Positions 44,751-54,128 of a stretch of 64,000 nucleotides of DNA are shown in pieces. Source of the stretch: Cylindrobasidium torrendii FP15055 ss-10 (Eukaryota > Basidiomycota > Agaricomycetes > Agaricales > Physalacriaceae); the NCBI GenBank assembly GCA_000934385.1, contig KN880453.1, positions 124,001-188,000 of the forward strand, given 5' to 3'. The position numbers were made by a program, and so were the translations under genes. Within the stretch, counting starts at the first letter, position 1; each line of letters starts with the position of its first letter. The notes beneath the pieces were generated by a model. The model was given only the letters and a program-made list of their open reading frames with translations. It made no database searches and was not told the origin of the DNA.

Positions 44751-45905
44751 TTATTGAGATTGCACTACAAATGCCAGGTCAGATGAAGAAAGCAACGGAC
44801 TGCGATGAGAAACGCACCCGTCATCGGACTTTTCTGGTCGCTCGACAATCTGCACGTCCAGAACGGCGACAAGTCCGTCCACCGCGTTTACTACACCATC
44901 GATCCGAACGCTCTCGTTGTGGTTGACACCAATGCTCGAGTTTGAAAGCATTCCTGCCACATACGTAACCTTTGTATGATAGGTGTAGCCTTTATAAGAG
45001 CTTGATCCTTCATATGTCGATGCAGTGGTGAGGTTAAGGGTAGGAATGACAGTCCCTGAGATATTGCCGACGATGTAGTCGCGCCCCAGGTTGTACCCAT
45101 TAAGAACTATGTCATGGTTTTCTACAATTCCAAATCAGCGTGTGATGAGAGTGCGAAAACCTCAAGCTTACCCACTAACGGCTTCTCGTATGATGTCGCC
45201 AGAAACACAGCGCCACTAAGATCCTCAAATATGAGTTTGAGCGGACTGACAGGCGGAAGTGACATACGTGTTTCCTGTGGGGCCGTCCTGCAGCCAGTAT
45301 CTGAAATGGTTACCTCCTTGTATAGACTCCTTGCATGTGCCAAGAGCGGGGTCGCCGTAGTTGTATCTTATGACGGCGGTTTGGTTCTCTCGAAGTCCGT
45401 CAGTACGTGCTAGTGATGACTAGGACACGGAACGCACTGAGTCCGTCGCCATCCGCCAAATCGGCCTGCATGGGGTTACCCATCTGTTGATTCAAACATT
45501 CCCCGGAGAAGTTGAGAGACCTGTCCATGAGCGGCGCTGAGTACGATGCGAGTAAGACGAAGTGAATGAACGTACGTAAAGTATGTTTGCAGACCACCGT
45601 CCTCCTGGTCCACCAGGACGTCGGCATCTGAATTCCCCGACACAATCATGTTGAGAGGTTCACCCTGTCCTGCAGGGTAAGTCTCCCAAGGTATGCGCTG
45701 TGCGTGAGATCTGTTTGAGTCGCAGTGAACGAGAGGGCTTGCAGTTGCGCACCGTCAACATGCTCTTCCCTGCTGCCACTGGGTTGATATAACCCTCCTT
45801 TGGTATTGAGGCGTCAGCACGTCGCAATGGAATCCATCTAGGTCGCGAGAGCGCGAAAGAATGTGAAGGAAACAAGACTAGCAATAGTAGTGGTGGTGGC
45901 AACAT
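44751..45905 (-). CDS. Secreted glycoprotein, basidiomycete YGDP/GGNHFRYW family
   Basis: Six exons (45753-45905, 45576-45697, 45438-45520, 45268-45388, 45172-45215, 44751-45121) give 297 residues. A signal peptide (PPPLLLLVLFPSHSFA) and a stretch with RR before SIPKEG suggest secretion with possible Kex2-type processing. Conserved-looking core segments: QTAVIRYNYGDPALGTCKES, IQGGNHFRYWLQDGP, GAVFLATSYEKPLVG, and NHDIVLNGYNLGRDYIVGNI. Several N-glycosylation sites follow (NIS, NLT, NSS, NES). I recognise the pattern as an uncharacterised secreted family widespread in Agaricomycetes; I know no activity for it. The extracellular location is predicted, not shown. Confidence 0.75.
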
Positions 45906-46381
45906 GAAGGTAGGAGGACAAGGCTTGGAATGGCCATATGAATGTATCGTAAATGGAACAAAGCCAAGGCGCGCTGCCGGCCTTGTCAGCCGCGATCGCC
46001 TGGGCCGCGCCTGGGTGGCATGACTTCGGTCGTTCGACAAGTCCTCAAACCGACAACTGGCAAAGCTAGACACGCGTCAGCGAGAAAAGCTCCCAGGATA
46101 CAGTAAAGTACGCACCTCTGCAGACTGTGAGGCCAAATCTCTATCGAGCCAAGACACCAAAAAACCAAGGAATGCCGTGCACGCGCTTGGCGTCTCCTTA
46201 TTGTATTCTCTCTCCTCCCATCGCCTACTGCCCACAACAGGTGAAGCCCACAAACGTGTTATATAGTGAGCGCTGTTCGTGAAGGTTACAATATGTAAGT
46301 ATCGCCCTGCGTTAAATAACCTAGGTATAGGAGTGTCCTCAGCCTGGTTCTACATGAATAATTACTGACTGATAATCAAGA
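45906..46381. other. Intergenic region
   Basis: About 480 bp serving as promoter of the secreted protein and 3' flank of the antiporter gene. A long minus-strand frame that overlaps it reads through the signal-peptide exon and lacks its own features. Confidence 0.5.
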
Positions 46382-48175
46382 TCAATGTCCCTCAGCCGCT
46401 CCTTCCGCCGCGCCTCCACCTGCAAAGAAAGCCGCAAGGCTGGTGCATTGGTGCATGTCGTGAATAGCCACCTGGCCTGTGTAGAACCAGGAAACACAGG
46501 CAATCATCGCGTAGAATGCGACCAACGAAACACCTTCCGCCCAATTTGTCTTCGCATCCGCCGTCACGTAATTTACGAGGAACATCGCAGCAATGATGAG
46601 CGCGACCTCGAAAATGTCGAAGAGAAGTGTAAGCGGCTTGTTGATCCACCATGCTAACAGGATGAGGAAAGGCATCCAGAAGAGCAGGAATTGAATGCTC
46701 AGATCGATGGCGCGCGCTTTGGCGACAGTCGAGGGCGGGCTGGGGTGCCCAAGGTAGTGTCGCGCGAGGTAGCGGAAGAAGAACATGGCAGCGAGGACAC
46801 CGTCTGCCGAGAACGAAATGAGTGGCAGGAGGATGAGGCCGAACCACTCTTCCTTGACTCTTCCTTCCTCACGCACGAATTCCATGGAATCAACAAGCTG
46901 CGAATGTTCAGAAGAGGGCATTGTATGAACGACTCAAGTACGCACCCACTCTGCTGTTGCTGCCATGAGAGCGATGGCAATGGCAAGCATACCCAAGCAC
47001 ACCCATTGACTGACCTCAGGATCGCGCTTCTCAAATTCCTCCTCCTCATGCTTTAGACCGTTTGGTGCGTCTCTTGCTTTGTTCAAGTTGAGTGCGTTGT
47101 CATCGCCAGGCGGATTATGCAGGTATACTCGCGAGCAGAAATACACCAAGAGCATGATGATAGCGAGCCCACGGCTCATCTGGAGGAACACGAGCCGTGA
47201 CGCGTCGTTGACCGATTCCTCGACCGTCGTCTGCTCGACGCCCTGCACTGACGCAAAGAACGCAGTCGGCAGCAGTAGAGCCATGACACCGATGGCCAGC
47301 AGTGTGTGGTTGAGCTGCGATAGATGGGGATGTAGGTCTTGATGCACCACACGGGCGCCACCGGCAACGAAGGCTGTTCCGGGGATGAGAAGAAGGTGCA
47401 GTATAACCACGCCAATGATGGTCGACTGCAACAGCTTCAGTCTGCACGGCCTCGTCAAACGAGAACATGCGAAAATCAGGCGAGGACATACTCGCATTTA
47501 GTGAGAAGGACAATGGCCAGGGTGGCCTCGACGACACTGGATGGAGTGGTGAGCGGAGAATGTGTAGGTGGGCGCTCTGACGCACTTGTTCAGTGTCACA
47601 ACCAAGAGGTCCCCCAAATCCTTCCCAACGTAGAACGTCATTTGCTCACCACCATACTCAAAGAGATGCTCGAGGGGCAGGATGGCGAGGAAGCACACTG
47701 GATGCGAGAAGTGAGATAATCTTTCCAATTGACTAGAGCATAACGCACGCGCAAAAGTAAGTGGATATGGCCAGCCAGGCTCCTCTGGTGGTTCGTGATG
47801 GTTTGCAGCCGCGTTCTCGAAATGAGAATACCAGGCCAGTGGCATTATCACGAGAAAGAGATTCAACCAGGAAGAGAACACCACTGCTTTGATTGACGCC
47901 AACGTCCCTGCCTTGCTCTTCCCTTTCCTCATGAACCGATTGCGAAAGCGGACCATGCCAGCACGGTCAGGCATCCAATGGAAGTTCTTGAGGCCATAGA
48001 TATCTGAAAGTGAACTATCACTCGAGCTTGAGCTTGACGACGACGAGGATGAAGACGATGTGGCTGTCCGCCGCAGGGCTGCGCCGTTGCCGTCAGCAGG
48101 TAAGATCCCAACGTCGCGTTCTTCATCCGCGACGCGTCCATTTGAGCGTTGGCGCGCCTGTTTTTCGGCGTCCAT
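46382..48175 (-). CDS. Vacuolar Ca2+/H+ antiporter (VCX1/CAX family)
   Basis: Exons 47749-48175, 47586-47697, 47492-47536, 46946-47441 and 46382-46897 encode 531 residues. The two CAX alpha-repeats are visible: GKDLGDLLVVTLNNVVEATL with AIVLLTKCELKLLQSTIIGV, and ISFSADGVLAAMFF with KARAIDLSIQFLLFWMPFLI followed by NYVTADAKTNWAEGVSLVAF. About eleven spans are predicted. Proton-driven Ca2+ (or monovalent cation) uptake into the vacuole is expected. In the first repeat Asn-Asn-Val-Val-Glu replaces the more usual Gly-Asn-Ala-Val-Glu; the key Glu is kept, while SADG stands for the usual HADG-like second motif. The N-terminus carries 13 consecutive Ser, then DSSLSD. The C-terminus is Ala/Gly-rich. 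Confidence 0.88.
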
Positions 48176-48638
48176 CGGTTACGAGCACAGGATGAGGTGA
48201 AGAAAGAGAAGGCTTGGCAACACGTGGGTGCAATGATTACGGGCGCAATGTGGGGCGTGCCTATGACGTAGAAGGACAATGGGATTTTGCAAGACAAGTG
48301 CCCAGAATAGCAGGACTCAAGTCAGCGTACACAAGCGAAACGAATAGATAGAGGGTATGCGAAACTAATCCATACCCCCTTGAAATAGTATCTCAGCTAT
48401 ATACAAGCTCTAAAGACTAAAATCGTCTGACTGCGCAAGCAGGCCCATTTGCAAACATAAGTAGATGGTCGGTGCTGGGTTTGGGATGTCGATCTATAGC
48501 ATGCAGGCTCACTCGAACCTGCTACAATTATGGCACACTTAGACGGCCTACAGTTGTGCGCAGGACTGAGAGGAGTTCTATTCCCAATAAAATACCGTAT
48601 ATTAGAGCGAAACCTGTATGTAAGTTTGGCGCAGGGCT
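48176..48638. other. Intergenic region
   Basis: Promoter of the antiporter and 3' flank of COQ5. A CTCGAACC-like stretch at about 48514 resembles a tRNA B box but no tRNA fold or A box fits. Confidence 0.5.
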
Positions 48639-49687
48639 TTAAATTTTGACGCCCGTGTGTACGCAGGCAATACCACCCCATTGATCAGTCCAAGCACCCC
48701 CATCCACATCTGGACCAGTCTTGAACCCCGCATCCCTGATCATTTGCGCAAAAGTCGGCTGAGGAGGGAATTTCCTGATGCTCTCAACCAAATATTGATA
48801 GGAGTCACGGTCACCCGCGAGGATGGTACCCATGAGAGGAATCACAGAGAACGAGTATTGGTCGTACAACCTACACATGAGACTTGTCAATGGTGCAAAT
48901 ATGACAGCGATAGAGGAACGTACGTGCTGAGAATTGGGTTGTTCACTTTGCTGAACTCCAAGCATGCAAAGGTTCCTCCGGGCTTGAGAACACGGTATGC
49001 TTCTGACAACACGTCTGGGATGGATGTGCAATTACGGATTCCGAAGGCAATGGTGTAAAGGTCATAGGTATTGTCCTTGAATGCGGACATCTCTTGTGCG
49101 TTTGCCTCGTGGAACGATACCTGCGGAGCTGTAGAGGTATTAGGAAAGCCCAAAGCGAAGACAACATACGCACTGTTGTGATACATTGTCTTTTTGAACC
49201 GTTTGTAACCCTCCTTCAACATCTCCGCGTTGATGTCCGAAACCTCAACAGTCGTTTCCCTATCTGCGTACTTTTCCCGTGCGTGGTCGAGGATGCGTAG
49301 GGCAATATCGCCAGTGCCGCCAGCGACGTCGATACACCGGAGCGGGCCCTTGCGTCCAGGATCCAATTTTGACACGAAGTCATCTTTCCAGAGACGGTGC
49401 ACGCCCATAGACGATGCGTCGTTCATCAGGTCGTATTTTGATGCTACCGAATTGAAGACCTGCTTCACAAGCGACTCCTTCATGTCCTCGGGGACAGTCC
49501 GGAAACCAAAAGATGCCGTTCGTGCATCGGCAGGCGGCGGCGTCGAAGAAGACGACGGTGGCTGGCCGGGAGGTGGCGGAGGTGCGCTCATATGGCGCAC
49601 CAGAGGGCGCAGGGGAAGACGGCGTAGGCGGAGCATATCGTGGACGCGTAAAGAAGAGCACGAGCGCGTCGCTGACTCAGCTGCCAT
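48639..49687 (-). CDS. COQ5: Ubiquinone biosynthesis C-methyltransferase Coq5, mitochondrial
   Basis: Exons 49174-49687, 48924-49128 and 48639-48870 give 316 residues. An N-terminal Arg/Leu-rich stretch ([15 protein letters not shown]) is a likely mitochondrial presequence. UbiE/COQ5 motifs follow: [39 protein letters not shown] (SAM-binding motif I), [52 protein letters not shown] and [16 protein letters not shown]. It C-methylates the demethoxy-demethyl-benzoquinol ring in the CoQ synthome on the matrix side of the inner membrane. The start at 49687 leaves only 33 bp to the divergent start codon; an internal ATG (about 49636, MLRLRR) is an alternative. Confidence 0.95.
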
Positions 49688-49720
49688 ATTCTTGCCGGAG
49701 AACCATCATCACCACTGATC
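49688..49720. promoter_or_regulatory. 33-bp spacer between two divergent start codons
   Basis: The predicted COQ5 and 2H-phosphoesterase start codons are only 33 bp apart. The two 5' UTRs must overlap or each promoter must lie inside the neighbour's first exon. Confidence 0.5.
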
Positions 49721-50465
49721 ATGTCTGCGTCTCGACCGACCCATTGTATGTCGCCCTGCCTGGAAAAGCAACTGTTATTGACTGGGGAATGGGCGACTCT
49801 CAGTCCTTTCCCTCCCCCTGGGCCAAATCCATGCCAGTCTACGAAACAAAGTCGCACTGTTTGCAGGCGCTGCCGACCCATCGTACCGTTCCATAGTCAC
49901 CTCTCCTGCGCGCGTTCATTTTACACTGGGAGTCATGGCTTTATCTCAAGAGCCTGGCAGGACCGTAAACGATGCCCTTGCATTGCTCCAGAACCTGCCT
50001 TCGCTACTATCTCACCACCTTCATGCTTCACCACCCATGGTCTCTCTCACAGAATTGGACATTTTCAAGGCGCGAAGATCAGGCCAGGCCCGTGTCGTGC
50101 ACGTAGGACCCCAACTGCAGGGCAATGAGGCATTCTTCGATTTGTGCAATCGCATTCACGCAGCCTTTCGAGAGGCAGGCTTCATCACCGAGCAACGCCC
50201 ACTGAAACTGCATATGACACTCATTAAAGCGGGGGCTGGCCGAAATAACAGGAACGCAACGTTCCCTCTGGAGGCTCTCAGAGGTGCGCCATTAGACGCG
50301 CTGGGTGTAGCGCCTATACCAGAGGGTCCGTTGAAATTCCCACTGAGCATGGCTTGGGGTGCATACACAACTCCAGCCCTACATTTATGTTCCATGGGTA
50401 GTTTTGGTTCGGATGGAGCGTATGTCAGTCTTGGGAGTGCTCCGTTATCCATCTCTCGAGCATGA
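49721..50465 (+). CDS. AKAP7-like 2H phosphoesterase
   Basis: Exons 49721-49745 (only 8 codons plus 1 nt) and 49804-50465 give 228 residues. The two H-x-T motifs of the 2H superfamily are seen: ARVHFTLGVM (His about 47) and LKLHMTLIKAG (His about 145), with the opening SRPTHFLSLPLGQIHASL typical of fungal AKAP7/kleA-like proteins. Such enzymes hydrolyse 2',5'- or cyclic phosphodiester bonds in RNA-derived products; the substrate here is unknown. The first exon is essential since the single frame otherwise starts at the Met just after the first H-x-T and loses one catalytic His. Confidence 0.85.
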
Positions 50466-50766
50466 AATATAACACTGGTAATTACCCGTAGAATCGAAAT
50501 CCCAGTATGAGTCTGTTACTCCACCGCCTGAAATGCATCCTGTTACGCGCCCTGTATCCGTCTGAGTGTGAATGTCCATTGTCCATGAATTCGTAACACC
50601 GGACCCACCCATGCAAGTCTCTGCCGATTCAACGTCAAACACTGGCTTGTTCTTGGCGGCATTATTCCTGGAGCGCTATCTCGCAAAAAGCATTTTGCAA
50701 TCACAAGCTCTATGTAGCATTTTAGTGTGGTTTTTACAAATAGAAGGAACGCACCGAAGACATAAA
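50466..50766. other. Intergenic region between convergent genes
   Basis: 301 bp with the 3' ends of the 2H phosphoesterase and the following minus-strand gene. No further element seen. Confidence 0.5.
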
Positions 50767-51477
50767 TCATCTCCTGATGGGGACACTCTGTACTTGGGCA
50801 TGCAGCAAGTTCGCAATGTTGGCCGCGCCCTCCTGCCTTTTCATGAGTTGCTGATGGAGGATATCGATGCACCGATTCGCATCCGTCAAAAGTTGGCTGT
50901 CCGACGGTATTGGCTCGCCCAAAACTATCATTGGCAGGGCACCCAAGCCGGTCTCGCGAAGAACGTGAGAAACTTGTTCGAGGGTCATCTTCAGCACTTG
51001 GATCTCCTCTATAAGTAAGGCGCATCAGAACCGTACAACATCGAGCTCCTCTGAACGCACCTTCAGTCTTGGCTGGGTTCGTGCCAACATGGTAAGCCGT
51101 ATCACTACGAGCAGAATCAGACCACGGAAAGCCGAATCTCAGGCAGAATCGCACATGCTGGCCTTGACAGTGTTCGCCATCTCCCGGAGTCCTTGTATGC
51201 TTGCAACGACCTTGGCGCGGTTGGGTTCTTGGAATGAGCCCGCCAGTTCGCTGGCCGCGCCGATGTGGAACTCGGTTGCCTCGCCTGAGAAATCATCGGT
51301 AAATACCGCAGAGTTGAATGAAGCTGCGATTCCAGCGAAAGCGGAGGGGCTGGTGCCGAAGGTATCAGACATCGTGAAAGTAAAAGGGCAAGCAGTCACG
51401 GTGCCCGATTGCCTCTGATCCGGGCTTTTGATCTTATACTTTCGATAGACATGACCACCAAGCTTCAAAGTGCTCAT
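50767..51477 (-). CDS. Hypothetical helical protein
   Basis: Exons 51155-51477, 51061-51104 and 50767-51008 join into 202 residues; the splices convert three disjoint frames into one. I do not recognise the family. The second half looks all-helical (EEEIQVLKMTLEQVSHVLRE, ANRCIDILHQQLMKRQEGAA), with regular hydrophobic spacing. The first half contains a short Ala/Ser-rich segment (PSAFAGIAASFNSAVF). No signal peptide or membrane span. The true start may be MSDTFGTSPSAF, since the preceding 36 codons could be an in-frame intron. Confidence 0.55.
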
Positions 51478-52543
51478 GCTGCTTCTCGGGTATCAACCAA
51501 GGCTCCTTTCTTGCTACTCACAGGCGGGCTATCCCTGTTGTCAGGAACTTAGGCCTCGCTAGTACCATCTCATTTTCTCCATTCCACTATGAGTATTACC
51601 GTCTATAGCTGCATAGCATGCACCCACGCTTCAAGGTCCCCACTACAGCCATAAGCTCGTAAGCGCGCTTATTTTCATGTTCTGTTGCCTGGCTGCCGTT
51701 GCATGTACTTAGCATGGCAAGGCCACGGGCCTGTGGGCTTGACCGTTCAAGAAGCGAATCCTAGAATGTGACCATGTACGTCGAGGAAAACAAGAATCCT
51801 CGTTATGATTGAGGAGAGATTAGGTGGAGACTGCATTGAAGCTCCATCAACAGGCCGACCGCCGACGCCTTCGAAGTTCGCACGCGTGCAGAAATGGTCA
51901 CGTCACGTGATCGTAACTGTCGATCGACCAGGCGCGTCGCCCACGCTTGGACTAAGACTCTCCCCACCATGGCGCCTGCACCCATGCGCACAGAACGAGC
52001 TATCCCGACCAAAATATCCAATGTATCACATTCACACGTAGACTGTAAGCTAAGGCTCGCAGGACGGTACGCGCCATCAAACTCGCACGAATGTCATTTG
52101 ACCTTGTACCGCAAGAGCTGTTGCATACGCTGCAGATAACGCACACTTTATTCTCATTGACGAGCAAAGCAATGGACTTGTTGTCAACGCGGCAGACTGC
52201 TTAAGTGCGTGGGATCGCTGGCCGCGCACAAGAGGGACGGTTATGGTCATCGGTCGTCTGGAGCTCGTTTCAGATACAGTGGGTTGTCTACCAAGTTGTG
52301 CACCCTCTTACTCACCCCGATGCTAGCCTGTTTCCCACATACCACTTCCTTACCACATAAATCCTCTCCTTGTTTTACACGCCCTACATATCGGTGACAT
52401 AGGCGGTGAGATTGATCTGGAGGAGTGGAACACCGGAATAGACAGCCTCCCACCAGTCGAACATGAGTTACAATAGATTTATTTCCCATAAAATTCCATA
52501 ACAGAGCAAATCACAGAGCATTGCACAAACCTAACGCATACAA
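51478..52543. other. 1.07-kb intergenic region
   Basis: Between the hypothetical gene and the 3' end of EAF. Only short chance open frames on both strands; no repeat, RNA gene or conserved peptide recognised. Confidence 0.5.
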
Positions 52544-53950
52544 CTAGTCTTCTTCACTGTCACTTGACGAAAAGTCCTCGTCGTCTGACCCCGCTATGTA
52601 TGAACTGTAGGCAGTTGCAACGGGCGGTTGCGGCGGCTCAGTCTCTTCTTCTTCCTCCAACTCGCCCAGCAAAAAGTCATCCAGCCCCTCGCCTTCGTCT
52701 TCGACCTCGGGAGGCTGTTCTGAATCCGGGATAATGTCGAGTTCGTTGGCAAGGAAATCATCATCAATGGGTTCGAAATTAGGTGCCGCGGGGGCAGTCC
52801 CAACTTCCTCCCACTCATCCTCGTCTTCATCCTCGTCATCGTCTTCCTGGATGGGCACAGGAGTCGGTGCCAGTGCGACGGGAGCAGGTGGTAGGACGGG
52901 AGCGACAGATGATCCAGGTAACGAAAGCGGCTGGCGGAATGATGAGTTCATGCCTGGCAGTTCAAGCTTGGCTGGTGGTTTGGGCGGCGGTGGAGGGGGT
53001 TGTGCTTTCTTCGCTTTCTTCGCGGCAGGTGGAGGGGCAGGTTTCGGAACAGGCGCTGACGGCTTGCCCAGGTCAAACTCCTCGACTTCCGGCTCGGGTT
53101 GGGACCTCTTCTGACTTGCTCGGACTGCTGGCGGTGGTGGGACAGCTGGAGCAGGTCCAGTAGAGAAACTGGTGGACGGCTTTGGCGGTAGCTTGTGCTG
53201 TAACTTGATGGCTGGAGGAAGCTTCTTCGTCGGTCTGGGGGGCGAGTGCGCTTGCGCTGGAGGAGGGGGCAATGGAGCATGTTTGGGGGCTGATGAGGCA
53301 GGAACCTCCGCTTCCAATGTAACTTCGTGCTTGCGACGAGCTGGAATGAACAATTAGAATAGAAGGTATACAGGATTGACCCGTAAGGAACGTACGAAGT
53401 GCACCTGAAGTTTGAATGACCCTGCTGAACTTCATGGTGAGGGATGATTCTACTTTCTCGATAGCGTAGCTCTACAAGAGGGTCAATGCTCCATAGAACA
53501 ATAGAAAGAGGTGCGTACTCCTGTGTCAACACTGTAAATCAAGGTGCAGAAATTGTCTTGTGCGGGCGCATCTGAGCCATGGAAGATAGCAGATTGGCCG
53601 GGCTAGATAGTTGTGAGTGATGACATAACGGGTTGGACGTCGGGCGTACATTTATTGTTGGCTGATGGATTTCGGCAGGTGTGTTGTCGGTGCCAGCAGC
53701 CTTGAGGTTCAACGTAGCGTTCGAGTTTACGTCGACCTTGGAATTGCGATAATTATCTGCATCTGCATAGACCAGTCATTAATAACCCGCCGGCGTCGAG
53801 CCAACACAACGTACAGCGGACAGAATGGAGTGGGAGCGGTGGGCGTTTTGTAGCGATGGGCAGTCCTTGACGTTTTGCCATTGCATTGTTGAACGACTTT
53901 CCGAGGGTCACCGTATGACGGCCAGAGGGTTTCCATTTCGTGGAGGACAT
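52544..53950 (-). CDS. RNA polymerase II elongation factor, ELL-associated factor (EAF)
   Basis: Exons 53815-53950, 53650-53756, 53519-53602, 53396-53471 and 52544-53340 give 399 residues. The N-terminal EAF domain (about 1-130) is split over four exons: HTVTLGKSFNNAMAKRQG, LHSVRYNYRNSKVDVNSNAT, FHGSDAPAQDNFCTLIYSVD, and SYAIEKVESSLTMKFSRVIQ. The rest is Pro-rich and ends in a very acidic segment (EDDDEDEDEDEWEEV, SDDEDFSSSDSEED) like the transactivation tail of EAF proteins. EAF binds ELL and stimulates Pol II elongation. Exon 2 has two in-frame CAG acceptors 6 nt apart (53757 or 53763 boundary), adding or omitting two residues (Ala-Asp). It is divergent from SQS1. Confidence 0.85.
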
Positions 53951-54128
53951 CGTGGTTCGTGAGAGTGTTTGTGTAGTCGGACCGGTTGGACCGGGCGCTG
54001 TTTCAACGAGTTACTGACCCCGAGCCTAATCATACTCGATCATCTTGCGCGGCTTGACTTCACACAATCCGGTGCCGGTTGCAAGCACCCTAAATTTTCT
54101 TTCTTCCTCGCCGAGTGAACCGAACAAT
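53951..54128. promoter_or_regulatory. Bidirectional promoter of EAF and SQS1
   Basis: 178 bp between start codons of two nuclear RNA-processing/transcription genes. No specific element recognised. Confidence 0.45.

Noticed and set aside
31000..45905. Secondary-metabolite or export cluster suggested by two MFS genes near a secreted protein
   Set aside because: No polyketide synthase, NRPS, terpene cyclase, P450 or pathway regulator is present between them.
48505..48530. tRNA B-box-like sequence (minus strand GGTTCGAGTG)
   Set aside because: No matching A box, acceptor stem or anticodon arm could be formed around it.
49935..50465. Single-exon version of the 2H phosphoesterase
   Set aside because: It would lose the first H-x-T motif, which is recovered with the short exon 49721-49745.
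52734..53163. Two 126-codon plus-strand frames rich in Ser/Gly
   Set aside because: Both are antisense to the Pro/acidic part of EAF and mirror its biased codons.
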